A DNA stretch of 64,000 nucleotides from Nocardioides marmoriginsengisoli (GCF_003725695.1 NZ_RJSE01000007.1:1366508-1430507), one strand, 5' to 3'. Counted from the stretch's first letter, positions 1-12,006 are shown. Notes: generated from the sequence alone by a model not told the origin. Made by a program: numbers and translations.

Positions 1-1
1 C

Positions 2-1747
2 GCCGTGGTGGTCACCTGGAACCGCCAGGCGCTGCTGACCGAGGCGGTCGACGCCCTCCGGGCCCAGACGCACCCGCCGGCCGCGATCGTGGTGATCGAC
101 AACGACTCCACGGACGGTACGGCGGCGCTGCTCGGCTCGGACTACGGCCGCGACCTGGACGTCCTGCGGCTGCGTGAGAACACCGGCGGGGCGGGCGGCT
201 TCACCGTCGGCATCGAGCGGGCGCTCGCGCACCACCCGGACCTGATCTGGCTCCTCGACGACGACACCGTGCCGACGCCGACGGCGGCCGCCGAGCTGGT
301 CGCCGCCTGGGCGGGGTACCCCGGGCAGCGCCCCGCGGTGCTGGCCAGCCGGGTCGTCTGGACCGACGGCCGCGACCACCCGATGAACACGCCGCGGACC
401 AAGCCCGGCGCCACCGAGGCCGAGCGCGCCGACGCGGCGGCGGTCGGCGCGATCCCGATCCGGTCGGCCTCGTTCGTCTCGATCATGTGCGACGCGAGCA
501 CGGTCCGCGAGCGCGGCCTGCCGATCGCCGACTACTTCCTCTGGAACGACGACTTCGAGTACTCCACCCGGCTGATCCGCGGCGGCGTCGGGCTGGCCTG
601 CCCCTCCAGCGTGGTGGTGCACAAGACCAAGGTGTTCGGCTCCACCGACGCCGACCCGGGGGAGCGGTTCTTCTTCGAGGTCCGCAACAAGCTCTGGGTG
701 TTCTCCCGCTCCAACGGCCTCAGCCTCTCCGAGCGCGGCCTGTACTCCGCCGCCACCGCCCGCCGCTGGTTCCGCACCTTCCGCGGGTCCTCGGACAAGG
801 CGACGCTGCGACGAGCGCTGCGCCGCGGCGTGGTCGCGGGCGTGCGCCGGCCGCGCCCCAACGCCGACGTCCTGGCCGAGGCCCGCCCAGGACCGGTCCC
901 CGCAGCGAGCCCGGAACCGTTCAGCCTGCTGATCAGCACCTACGGCAACGACGACCCCGGCTACCTGCGGCTGGCCTTCGAGTCCTCGGTGGTCGACCAG
1001 ACCCGGCCGCCGGCGGAGGTGGTGCTGGTCCAGGACGGTCCGGTGCCCGACGAGCTGGCCGAGGCGATCGCGGAGATCGTCGCGACCAGCCCGGTCCCGG
1101 TCCAGCACGTGGCCCTGGTCGACAACATCGGCCTCGGGCCGGCGCTGGACGCCGGCCTGGCGGCGAGCAGCCACGAGATCATCGCCCGGATGGACGCGGA
1201 CGACGTCAGCATGCCGGACCGGTTCGAGCGCCAGCTGCCGCTGATCGAGGCCGGCGCGGACATCGTCGGCTCCGGGCTGGTCGAGTTCGGTGAGGACACC
1301 GACGACGTCGTCGGCCGCCGTACGCCGCCCACGGACCCGGCCGAGATCCGCCGGGTGATCCGCTTCCGGGACCCGTTCAACCACCCGACCGTGGTCTACC
1401 GGCGCAGCGCCGTCCTGGCCGCCGGCGGGTACACCGACATGGCGCTGCTCGAGGACTACCTGCTGTTCACCCGGATGGTCGAGGGCGGCGCGGTGCCGGC
1501 CAACATCGGCGATCCGCTGGTCTACTACCGGGTCGGAGCCGGGGCCTACGCACGCCGCGGGGGACGGGACCTGCTGCGCAGCGAGCTGCGCCTCCAGCGG
1601 CGGTTCCGGCAGCTCGGGATCACCTCGCGGCTCGAGTACGCCCGCAACGTCTCGGTCCGCGGCGGCTACCGGCTGGTGCCGGAGGGTGTGAGAAAGGTCG
1701 CCTACCGACGCCTGTTGGCGAACCGGAGCGGTTCGCCGCGCCGCTAG
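2..1747 (+). CDS. Two-domain family 2 glycosyltransferase (GlfT1-like N-half), 5' end cut by window
   Basis: At least 581 residues are visible and the reading frame is open to the window edge, so the true start lies upstream. The first half (to about residue 250) is a GT-A fold: VVVTWNR start, VIDNDSTDGT, the GGAGGF motif, a DDD metal site near residues 85-87 and a WNDDFEYSTRL acceptor-side motif. This is the pattern of mycobacterial GlfT1 and related rhamnosyl/galactofuranosyl transferases. From about residue 303 a second GT2 domain begins (LLISTYGND, then ARMDADDVSMPDRFE). The gene is followed by glf, glfT2 and the Wzm/Wzt exporter, so a role in priming or decorating a galactofuran chain is likely. 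Mycobacterial GlfT1 has only one such domain; the acceptor of the second is unknown. Confidence 0.8.
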   Translation, partial: AVVVTWNRQALLTEAVDALRAQTHPPAAIVVIDNDSTDGTAALLGSDYGRDLDVLRLRENTGGAGGFTVGIERALAHHPDLIWLLDDDTVPTPTAAAELVAAWAGYPGQRPAVLASRVVWTDGRDHPMNTPRTKPGATEAERADAAAVGAIPIRSASFVSIMCDASTVRERGLPIADYFLWNDDFEYSTRLIRGGVGLACPSSVVVHKTKVFGSTDADPGERFFFEVRNKLWVFSRSNGLSLSERGLYSAATARRWFRTFRGSSDKATLRRALRRGVVAGVRRPRPNADVLAEARPGPVPAASPEPFSLLISTYGNDDPGYLRLAFESSVVDQTRPPAEVVLVQDGPVPDELAEAIAEIVATSPVPVQHVALVDNIGLGPALDAGLAASSHEIIARMDADDVSMPDRFERQLPLIEAGADIVGSGLVEFGEDTDDVVGRRTPPTDPAEIRRVIRFRDPFNHPTVVYRRSAVLAAGGYTDMALLEDYLLFTRMVEGGAVPANIGDPLVYYRVGAGAYARRGGRDLLRSELRLQRRFRQLGITSRLEYARNVSVRGGYRLVPEGVRKVAYRRLLANRSGSPRR

Positions 1748-1773
1748 ACTGACCCGGGCCTGTCTGTCGTTGA

Positions 1774-4965
<3,192 letters not shown>

Positions 4966-4969
<4 letters not shown>

Positions 4970-6000
4970 GCAAGGCAGCGGACCGAGCGGCCCGGCGGGC
5001 CGCCAAGGCGCACGCGGTCGACGAGAACGGCCGGCGCAGGAACGCCGCGCGCCGTGCCCGGGCGCTCGCCGAGAAGAAGTCCGACGCGATGCCGGTGGCC
5101 GCGCCGCTGGACGGCCCCCGAGGCGTGCGCGTGGTCGACGCCGAGCTGGTCGACCCCTCGCCGCGCGGCGGCATCGCCGAGGTCTTCCAGCAGCGCTACC
5201 TGCTCCGACTCATCGTCGGCCGCCAGCTCGCTGCCCAGTACGCCGCCTCGGTGCTCGGCCTGCTCTGGTCCTACATCCAGCCGGCGATGCGCTTCGGCGT
5301 CTACTTCTTCGTCTTCGGGGTGGTGCTCAGTGCGCACAAGAGCACCCCGAACTTCGCGCTGCACCTGTTCGCCGGCATGGTCTTCGTGCACTACTTCAGC
5401 GAGACCTGGAGCGGCGGCACCCGGTCGGTGCGCTCGAACCGGGCGCTGCTGCTGAAGATGCGGATGCCGCGGGAGATCTTCCCGGTCGCCGCGATGGTGA
5501 CCGCGATGTACCACACCGGTCCGCAGATCCTGATCCTCACGGTGTTCTGCGTCATCGCGGGCTGGCACCTGACGTTCACCGCGGTCGCCGCCGGCGTGCT
5601 CGGGCTCCTCATCCTGCTGACCTTCGCGATGTCGATGGCGCTGTTCTTCTCGGCGCTGAACGTCTACTACAAGGACTTCCAGAACATCGTCTCGACGTTC
5701 ACCCAGTTCCTGCACTTCATGGTGCCGATGATGTACAGCTACTCGTTCATCGCGAAGCTGGGCGACAACCACCCGTGGATCTACCAGCTGTACATGGCGA
5801 ACCCGCTGGCCGAGTCCGTGCTGCTGATGCAGCGCTTCTTCTGGTACCCGACCCTGGACGACCCGGAGAAGTACACGAACGAATTCCCGCCGGACCTCTT
5901 CGAGCGCGGCTTCATCATGCTCGGCATCTGCCTGGTCCTGCTCTACCTGGCGCAGAAGTTCTTCTCGCGCCTCGAGTCCCGATTCCCGGAGCGTCTGTAG
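4966..6000 (+). CDS. wzm: ABC-2 type polysaccharide exporter permease (Wzm/RfbD-like)
   Basis: Membrane half of the exporter thought to flip lipid-linked galactan; the mycobacterial counterpart is Rv3783. The C-terminal 270 residues hold about six hydrophobic segments of the ABC-2 permease type, beginning with LLRLIVGRQLAAQYAASVLG. The first ~55 residues are an unusual Arg/Lys/Ala-rich cytoplasmic extension. The gene starts with a GTGA overlap on glfT2 and ends directly against the ATG of the ATPase gene. In mycobacteria glfT1 lies between the two exporter genes; here they are contiguous. Confidence 0.9.
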
Positions 6001-6789
6001 ATGGTCGACTCAATCGTGGTGCAGAACGTCACCAAGGACTTCACGATGCAGTACCACCGCTCGCTGAAGCAGATGGCGGTGGCGACCTTCAAGGGGCTGC
6101 CGCTCAAGGAGCAGTTCCAGGCCGTCAACGACGTCTCGTTCACCGTCGAGCAGGGCGAGTCGATCGGCCTGATGGGGCTCAACGGCAGTGGCAAGAGCAC
6201 CCTGCTCAAGCTGATCAACGGGGTGATGCGTCCCGACCAGGGGAGCATCCGGACGCGGGGCCGCATCGCCGGCCTGATCGCCACCGGAGCCGGCTTCCAC
6301 CCGCAGATGACCGGCCGGGAGAACCTCTTCCTCAACGGCGCGATCCTCGGCATGGGCGAGGCCGAGATCAAGCGGAAGTTCGACGACATCGTCGCGTTCG
6401 CCGACATCGGCAAGTTCCTCGACACCCCCGTGTCGCACTACTCGTCCGGGATGTACGCCCGGCTCGGCTTCTCGATCGCCATCCACGTCGACGCGGACAT
6501 CTTTCTCGCCGACGAGGTGCTCGCCGTCGGTGACCGCCCGTTCAAGCGCAAGTGCGTCCAGAAGATGCAGGAGATCCGTCAGCAGGGGACGACGATCTTC
6601 TACGTCTCGCACGCCACGGCCTCGGTCCGCTCGATGTGCGACCGGGTGCTGGTGCTGGAGTCGGGGCACCTGAACTTCGACGGGGACGTCGAGGAGGGGA
6701 TCCGCTACCTCCAGTACGACGACGACCCGACGGATCAGCCGACCACCGCCGCCGGGAACACCGACGAGGAGCTCGGGGCGGATATCTAG
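6001..6789 (+). CDS. wzt: ABC exporter ATPase (Wzt/RfbE-like)
   Basis: Nucleotide-binding half of the galactan exporter. It has a Walker A (GLNGSGKSTLLKL), the Q-loop region PQMTGRENL, the signature YSSGMYARLGFS and Walker B IFLADEVLAVGD, then the H-loop YVSHATASV. At 262 residues it lacks the C-terminal O-antigen-binding domain found in long Wzt proteins, matching the short mycobacterial Rv3781. The ATG follows the permease stop with no gap. It is the last gene of the galactan operon; two small hairpins and a T-run follow. Confidence 0.92.
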   Translation: MVDSIVVQNVTKDFTMQYHRSLKQMAVATFKGLPLKEQFQAVNDVSFTVEQGESIGLMGLNGSGKSTLLKLINGVMRPDQGSIRTRGRIAGLIATGAGFHPQMTGRENLFLNGAILGMGEAEIKRKFDDIVAFADIGKFLDTPVSHYSSGMYARLGFSIAIHVDADIFLADEVLAVGDRPFKRKCVQKMQEIRQQGTTIFYVSHATASVRSMCDRVLVLESGHLNFDGDVEEGIRYLQYDDDPTDQPTTAAGNTDEELGADI

Positions 6790-6791
6790 TT

Positions 6792-6831
6792 CTCGCCTCC
6801 GGCGAGGGGCTTGCGCCTGCGGCGGGCTTTT
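6792..6831 (+). terminator. Tandem short hairpins with T-run after wzt
   Basis: CTCGCC and GGCGAG form a 6-bp stem with a 3-nt loop (6792-6806). A second short stem CGCC/GGCG (6814-6824) is followed within 3 nt by TTTT (6828-6831). This fits an intrinsic terminator for the galactan operon, although the second stem is weak. Confidence 0.5.
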
Positions 6832-7070
6832 GTGGCTGGGTTTGCGGGGGCCGCCGTCCAGAGGTCCTCGCTCCAGCGGTCTTGCCCTGTCGCTGCGACT
6901 TCTGCGCGGTGCCTTGCCCTTGCTTGCAGCGCCATGCCAAGCCTGGAGGCTGGCAGCTCCGGCCTCTGCACGTCGACCCCCGCCTGGTACGGCCCCACTG
7001 GTGAGGGGAGAGGACGTCGCTGTCCTCAGGTGTGCCCGCAGGACGCCGATTGTGCAGACGCAGGAATGTA
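6832..7070. other. Non-coding stretch of untypical composition
   Basis: About 240 bases after the terminator contain no convincing gene. Short open frames exist on both strands but lack ribosome sites and family features. The stretch has many CTTG/TTGC runs unlike the neighbouring codon-biased genes. It may be a decayed gene remnant or simple spacer. Confidence 0.4.
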
Positions 7071-7073
7071 TTT

Positions 7074-7113
7074 AATTACAGCGTTGTAATTCACGAATTA
7101 CACGATTGTAATT
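7074..7113. promoter_or_regulatory. Array of four alternating half-sites, 11-bp period
   Basis: AATTACA occurs at 7074-7080 and 7096-7102, and its exact reverse complement TGTAATT at 7085-7091 and 7107-7113. Each is separated by exactly 4 bases (gcgt, cacg, cgat), so the starts are 11 bp apart and all half-sites lie on roughly one face of the helix. Every neighbouring pair forms a perfect dyad. This is a strong candidate for a cooperative operator controlling the downstream amidase gene. The binding protein is unknown. Confidence 0.7.
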
Positions 7114-7137
7114 GCCAAGAATGCCTTGCCAGAATGC
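7112..7137 (+). repeat. Imperfect direct repeat in amidase promoter region
   Basis: TTGCCAAGAATGC (7112-7124) is repeated as TTGCCAGAATGC (7126-7137) with one base missing. It begins inside the last half-site of the inverted array. It could be a second binding element or supply alternative -35 hexamers (TTGCCA); no clear -10 was assigned. Confidence 0.45.
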
Positions 7138-7155
7138 ATGTTACTGATGTGACAA

Positions 7156-7190
7156 TAGGGGCTCGTGTGAATAACTTCCCCTAATCACAC
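7156..7190 (+). promoter_or_regulatory. Interleaved stems just before the amidase ribosome site
   Basis: TAGGGG (7156-7161) pairs with CCCCTA (7178-7183), and GTGTGA (7165-7170) pairs with TCACAC (7185-7190). The two 6-bp stems interleave. A classical pseudoknot would need a longer last loop than the single base available, so they may be alternative structures. TGGAG (7191-7195) follows immediately and the start codon is at 7203. Confidence 0.4.
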
Positions 7191-7202
7191 TGGAGTTCTG
7201 CG

Positions 7203-10169
7203 ATGCGTCTGACCCGTGATCGGTACGTCACGATCTGCCAGCAATTCCTTGTCACGGCCACGGTCGTGGCTGTTGGTGCGTCCGCTGCGGGCGTGATGAC
7301 GCTGGAGATCGTCACGCCTGAGGCTCAGGCTCCGGTGGTGGATGCTCGAGGGTTGGCTCCGGCGGTCGACGTGACCGAGGGGTATGCCGCGACCGAGGCG
7401 GTGACGCCGAAGGTGCGCGAGGTGAAGGTCAGCGGGATCGCGGAGGATGTCGCGAAGGCCCCCGCCAAGACACCCGCCAAGACACCTGCGAAGTCTTCCT
7501 CCAGGACGCAGTCCCAGGCGCCGACCACGTCGTCGGCGCGCAAGCTCGCTGCTGTCTCGACGCCGACGAAGGTGACCGGGTACGCGACGGTGGGGGTGAC
7601 CTGGAAGGCCGGGACCGAGCTGGCCGAGGACGACATCGCCGTCCAGGTGCGGACCCGCAAGGACGGGGCCTGGTCCGGGTGGACCACGGCCGAGTACCAC
7701 GACGAGCACGGCCCGGACGCGGGCACCGCGGAGGCCGCGCTGGCGAGCCGCCCGGGCACCGACGCGGTCGTGGTCGGCGACGTGGACGAGGTGCAGATGC
7801 GCGCCGAGACCAAGGACGGCAAGGCGCCGGCCGACCTGGAGCTCGCGGTCATCGACCCGGGTGCCGCGAAGGTGGTCAAGGAGCCGGCCGCGATCGACAC
7901 CGCCAAGCTCGGATCCGGCTCGGCTGCGACCCATGGGGATGGGGCCGCAGCCGAGCTGGATCTGGTGGCCATGAAGACGGCCCCGAAGCCGACGATCTAC
8001 TCCCGGGCGCAGTGGGGCGCCAACGAGAAGCTCCGGGACAAGGGATCGTTGCGCTACGGGACCGTCAAGACCGGCTTCATCCACCACACGGTGAACGCGA
8101 ACAACTACACCGCCGAGCAGGTGCCGGCGCTGCTGCGGGGCATCTACGCGTACCACACCCAGTCCCGGGGCTGGTCCGACATCGGCTACAACTACCTGGT
8201 CGACCGGTTCGGGCGGATCTGGGAGGGCCGGTACGGCGGCGTCGACCGCGCCGTCGTCGGTGCGCACACGCTCGGCTACAACGAGTACGCCTTCGCGATG
8301 TCCGCGATCGGCAACTTCGACATCGCCCAGCCGCCGCAGGCCGTCCTGGACGCCTACGCCAAGCTGTTCGCCTGGAAGCTCTCGCTGTACAACATCCGCG
8401 CCGACGCGACCAAGCTCTGGGTCAAGGACCGCAACCTGTACGCCATCAACGGGCACCGCGACGTCGGCCGGACGGCGTGCCCGGGCAAGTACCTGTACGC
8501 CAAGATCCCGTCGATCCGGGCCGCGGCCCAGGCGATCCAGAACGGTGCCCAGATCCCGGCCGACCCGGTGAACCGCCCGATGGTGGCCGCGCCGAAGGAC
8601 CTCAAGCCGCCGACGACGACGCCGGCGAGCGCGGTCGCGCAGCCGCGGATCACCCTGCCGGCGCGCACCAGCATTGCGGACAACGGCTGGCCCGACCTGC
8701 TGGTCAAGTCGAAGAGCACCGGCGCCATCCAGGTGGTCCCGACCCAGGGGATCCTCTCCTACAGCGGCCGGATCGTGAGCAAGGGGAACTGGTCCGCGAT
8801 GGGGATCCTCGCCGCGGTGGGCGACCTCAACGGCGACGGCAAGTCGGACGTGCTCGGCAAGAACCGGAAGACCGGCACCACCCGCGTCTTCCTCGGCGAC
8901 GGAGCCGGGCGGGTGTCCCGTGCCGGGATCGCTCCGACCAAGGCGTTCGCCCGCGTCAAGACCATCACCGCGGTCCGCGACTTCAACCGGGACGGCAAGA
9001 ACGACGTCGTCGGCATCGACAAGAAGACCGGCGCCCTGCTGCTCTACGGCGGCCTGGGCAACGGCACGTTCAAGCCGCCGGTGGTGCTGAGCCGGACCTG
9101 GCCGTACAGCCGGACCGCCGGCGTCGGCGACTTCAACGGGGACAAGCAGCCCGACCTGGTGGCCGTCTCCGGTGACCGGACGCTCTACCTGATCGCGGGA
9201 GCCGCGCGCGGCACCAAGCTCGCCAAGCCGGTCCGGATCGGTACGCTCGGCGCCGGGGTCAACACCCTCTTCGGGTGGGGCGACCTCTCGGGCGACTCCA
9301 AGCCGGACGTGATGGTGCGCAGCAACGGCACCGGACTGAGCAGCATCTACTCCGGCACCGGCAAGGGCGCGCTGGGCCAGGCCTTCGGGCCGTTCCGCAG
9401 CCTGGCCGGCCTGGCCAAGGCGTCGCTCGCCCCGATGGTCGGGTCTGGGGCCGCGGACGTCGTCGCCCTCGACTCCGCGAGCCGCCTGGTCGTGGTGCCC
9501 AACAACGGCCGCCGCAACACCAGCGCGCCGCTGCCGTCCAACCTCAAGGTGCCGGGTGCCACCCAGGTGCTCAACGTCGGCGACTGGAACCGGAACGGCA
9601 AGGGCGATGTCGTCGTCCGGACCTCGAGCGGGAACCAGCTGGTCCTCTACCCGGGTCTGGGCAACGGCAAGTTCGGCCAGCCGCGCTCGCTGGGCACCGG
9701 CTGGAAGTCCGTCACCAGGCTCGCCGCCGTCGGCGACGTCACCGGCGACGGCTACCCGGACCTGATGGGCCGGATCGGATCCGGACCGATGCTGATCTTC
9801 CCGGGCTACGGGCTCAAGGCGTTCAAGGCGCCGCGGCTCGCCCCGGCCTCGTTGCGCACCTTCAACCAGATCGGCACCGCCGCCTGGTCGACCCGAGGTG
9901 CGGCGTTCGTCTCCGCCGACGGCTCGTTCGTGCCGCTGGCCGGCGGTGCGGCGGTGGGGACCGCGCTGCGCTCGGCCAACGGGGCGGTCAATCCCGCCTA
10001 CGACTCCTACGTGGGCGTCGGTGACGTCGACGGGGACGGCGTGGCGGATCTCCTGGCCAGGGAGAAGGGGACTGGCGTGATCTGGTTGCTCCCGGGGAAG
10101 ACGTCCGGTGGGTTCGCCCCCCGGATGTGGGTGGCAACCGGATTCGCCGGCTACCAGCTGATCGGTTAG
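7203..10169 (+). CDS. Secreted N-acetylmuramoyl-L-alanine amidase with FG-GAP/VCBS repeats
   Basis: A 988-residue exported peptidoglycan hydrolase. The N-terminus is a signal peptide ending near PEAQA (about 43). Residues ~84-96 hold a short KTPA repeat. The PGRP/amidase-2 catalytic domain spans about 265-445, with zinc-site candidates at His294/295 (FIHHTVN), His418 (GHRDVGRTACPG) and Cys426. The C-terminal half (about 500-985) is a series of FG-GAP-like calcium-loop repeats such as DLNGDGKSDV, DFNRDGKNDV, DVTGDGYPDL and DVDGDGVADL, which probably fold as a propeller that binds the cell surface. It stands alone behind an elaborate regulatory region and ends one base from the convergent TIGR03089 gene. 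Confidence 0.9.
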   Translation: MRLTRDRYVTICQQFLVTATVVAVGASAAGVMTLEIVTPEAQAPVVDARGLAPAVDVTEGYAATEAVTPKVREVKVSGIAEDVAKAPAKTPAKTPAKSSSRTQSQAPTTSSARKLAAVSTPTKVTGYATVGVTWKAGTELAEDDIAVQVRTRKDGAWSGWTTAEYHDEHGPDAGTAEAALASRPGTDAVVVGDVDEVQMRAETKDGKAPADLELAVIDPGAAKVVKEPAAIDTAKLGSGSAATHGDGAAAELDLVAMKTAPKPTIYSRAQWGANEKLRDKGSLRYGTVKTGFIHHTVNANNYTAEQVPALLRGIYAYHTQSRGWSDIGYNYLVDRFGRIWEGRYGGVDRAVVGAHTLGYNEYAFAMSAIGNFDIAQPPQAVLDAYAKLFAWKLSLYNIRADATKLWVKDRNLYAINGHRDVGRTACPGKYLYAKIPSIRAAAQAIQNGAQIPADPVNRPMVAAPKDLKPPTTTPASAVAQPRITLPARTSIADNGWPDLLVKSKSTGAIQVVPTQGILSYSGRIVSKGNWSAMGILAAVGDLNGDGKSDVLGKNRKTGTTRVFLGDGAGRVSRAGIAPTKAFARVKTITAVRDFNRDGKNDVVGIDKKTGALLLYGGLGNGTFKPPVVLSRTWPYSRTAGVGDFNGDKQPDLVAVSGDRTLYLIAGAARGTKLAKPVRIGTLGAGVNTLFGWGDLSGDSKPDVMVRSNGTGLSSIYSGTGKGALGQAFGPFRSLAGLAKASLAPMVGSGAADVVALDSASRLVVVPNNGRRNTSAPLPSNLKVPGATQVLNVGDWNRNGKGDVVVRTSSGNQLVLYPGLGNGKFGQPRSLGTGWKSVTRLAAVGDVTGDGYPDLMGRIGSGPMLIFPGYGLKAFKAPRLAPASLRTFNQIGTAAWSTRGAAFVSADGSFVPLAGGAAVGTALRSANGAVNPAYDSYVGVGDVDGDGVADLLAREKGTGVIWLLPGKTSGGFAPRMWVATGFAGYQLIG

Positions 10170-10170
10170 A

Positions 10171-10821
10171 TCAGCCGGTAGCCCGTACGGCGGCAGTGAC
10201 CCGCTCGCTCTGGGAGTGGGCGGGCCACTTGCCGTCGTCCGAATTCGTCACCAGCACCAGGGAGCCGGAGCCTGCGACCAGGCCGAGCACCAGCTCGCGG
10301 CCCTCGGCGGAGAGCGGATTGAGGTCGGTGATCACCCGTCGGTCGTCGGCCGTCGGCGGATCCAGCTCGGTCGGCTCGATCGGCGAGAAGACGTCGCTCT
10401 GCCCGGCCCACAGCACGCCGTGGTCGAGCACCCCCGGCGGCAAGGGCTCGGCGAAGCGCACCGCGAACGGGCGCAACGAGCAGGCCATCGTGGTCGCGAC
10501 GCCCAGACCCGCGCCGCCGGACACCCCGTCGGGGCCGACGATCGCCACCGGGGCACCGTCGTCCAGGCCGAGGCCGCAACTAAGCAGACCGCCGAGGAAG
10601 ACCACGCCGAGCCAGTGCGGCGGCAGGTCGATCCGAAGGTCGTCGCCCGGGTCGAGCATCAGCTCGTCGGCGAACAGGTTCGCCGTCTTCGAGACCCAGT
10701 TCGAGTACGTCTGCACCGAGAGCTCGGTGCGCTCGCCGGACGCGTCGTCGTAGAAGGTGACGAACGGCTGCCCGGGGTCGGCGGCGAGGCGACGGGCGAG
10801 GAGGTCGGGGAAGTTGGCCAT
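10171..10821 (-). CDS. TIGR03089 family protein (AMP-binding-like, actinobacterial)
   Basis: A 216-residue protein of the single-copy actinobacterial TIGR03089 family, which is distantly like the N-terminal part of acyl-CoA synthetases but far too short to be one. It opens MANFPDLLARRLAADPGQPFV and includes ELSVQTYSNWVSKTANLF, the part related to adenylating enzymes. The ATG at 10821 is chosen because the longer open frame upstream only mirrors the opposite-strand gene. It is divergent from the mannose-1-phosphate guanylyltransferase gene, 72 bases apart. No biochemical role is known to me. Confidence 0.8.
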   Translation of the reverse strand: MANFPDLLARRLAADPGQPFVTFYDDASGERTELSVQTYSNWVSKTANLFADELMLDPGDDLRIDLPPHWLGVVFLGGLLSCGLGLDDGAPVAIVGPDGVSGGAGLGVATTMACSLRPFAVRFAEPLPPGVLDHGVLWAGQSDVFSPIEPTELDPPTADDRRVITDLNPLSAEGRELVLGLVAGSGSLVLVTNSDDGKWPAHSQSERVTAAVRATG

Positions 10822-10850
10822 GGCAGGAGACACGGTAGCCGCGTTCGGCC

Positions 10851-10876
10851 CCGGATGGACCACCCGGATGGACCAC
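10851..10876 (+). repeat. Perfect 13-bp tandem duplication
   Basis: CCGGATGGACCAC occurs twice in direct succession (10851-10863 and 10864-10876), followed by CCGG. It sits in the short divergent gap between the TIGR03089 gene and the guanylyltransferase gene. It may be a slippage product or affect the shared promoter. Confidence 0.7.
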
Positions 10877-10893
10877 CCGGCATGATGCCTCCC

Positions 10894-12006
10894 ATGACTG
10901 CGAGCATTCCTGCGACCCATCACGGCGACCTGTGGGCAGTGGTGCCGGCGGGCGGCGCCGGCACCCGGCTGTGGCCGCTCTCGCGGGCCGGCGCTCCCAA
11001 GTTCCTGCACGACCTGGCCGGTGACGGACGCACGCTGCTCCAGGCCACCTACGACCGGTTGCAGCCGCTGGTCGGCGAGCGGCTGCTGGTGGTCACCGGG
11101 GCGGCGCACCAGGTCGCCGTACGGGGTCAGCTGGCGGAGCTTCCGGCCGACCAGGTGATCGCCGAGCCGAGCCCCCGGGACTCGATGGCGGCGATCGGTC
11201 TGGCCGCGGCGATCATCGAGCGCCAGGACCCGGACGCGGTGATCGGCTCGTTCGCGGCGGACCACGTGATCGCCGACCCCGAGGCCTTCCGGGCCTGCGT
11301 CACCGAGGCCGCCGCGGTCGCTCGGACCGGACTGCTGGTGACGCTCGGCATCACGCCGGACAGCCCCTCGACCGGGTTCGGGTACATCAGGCTGGGGGAG
11401 CGGCTCGACGGGTTCCCGACCGCGCACGCGGTCGACTCGTTCGTGGAGAAGCCCGACGCCGACACCGCCCAGGCGTACGTCGACTCCGGTGACTACCGCT
11501 GGAACGCCGGCATGTTCGTCGCCCGCGCGAGCGTGGTGCTGGACCTGCTCGCCGAGAACCACCCCGACCTGGCCCGCGACCTGCGGGCGATCGCCGCCGA
11601 ACCCCAGCAGCTGGACGAGCTGTGGGACGGGCTCACCAAGATCGCCATCGACCACGCGATCGCCGAGCCCGCCGCGGCCGCCGGCAAGGTCGCCGTGGTC
11701 CCCGGCTCGTTCGGCTGGGAGGACATCGGCGACTTCGAGGCCCTGACCGACCTGACGCCTGCCCAGGACTCAACCCGGGAAGGCACCGGGATCAAGGTCC
11801 TCGGCGACGCCGCGCGCGTGTTCGCACAGCAGAGCTCCGGGCTCGTGGTCACCGGGACGGAGCGCACCATCGCCGTCCTCGGTCTGGAGAACGTGGTCGT
11901 GGTCGACACCGGCGACGCCGTGCTGGTCACCACGACCGAGCACGCCCAGGACGTGAAGTCGATCGTCGAGGCGCTCAAGGCGGCCGGACGCGCCGACCTC
12001 ACCTGA
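10894..12006 (+). CDS. manC: Mannose-1-phosphate guanylyltransferase
   Basis: Makes GDP-mannose from mannose-1-phosphate and GTP. The N-terminus has the nucleotidyltransferase signature VVPAGGAGTRLWPLSR followed by PKFL. Further motifs are PRDSMAAIGLAA, FVEKPD and WNAGMFV. At 370 residues it is a single-domain enzyme without the fused isomerase domain of long ManC proteins. The ATG at 10894 is chosen just before MTASIPATHHGDLW; an ATG at 10882 would add four residues and cannot be excluded. It corresponds to mycobacterial Rv3264c and works with the phosphomannomutase at 21976. Confidence 0.92.
   Translation: MTASIPATHHGDLWAVVPAGGAGTRLWPLSRAGAPKFLHDLAGDGRTLLQATYDRLQPLVGERLLVVTGAAHQVAVRGQLAELPADQVIAEPSPRDSMAAIGLAAAIIERQDPDAVIGSFAADHVIADPEAFRACVTEAAAVARTGLLVTLGITPDSPSTGFGYIRLGERLDGFPTAHAVDSFVEKPDADTAQAYVDSGDYRWNAGMFVARASVVLDLLAENHPDLARDLRAIAAEPQQLDELWDGLTKIAIDHAIAEPAAAAGKVAVVPGSFGWEDIGDFEALTDLTPAQDSTREGTGIKVLGDAARVFAQQSSGLVVTGTERTIAVLGLENVVVVDTGDAVLVTTTEHAQDVKSIVEALKAAGRADLT

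Noticed and set aside
6786-6998. 70-codon minus-strand frame after wzt
   Set aside because: No ribosome site, no family feature, and it lies within a region without codon bias.
7156-7190. Classical H-type pseudoknot in the amidase leader
   Set aside because: The last loop would be one base and must cross a 6-bp stem, which is sterically implausible; reported as alternative stems instead.
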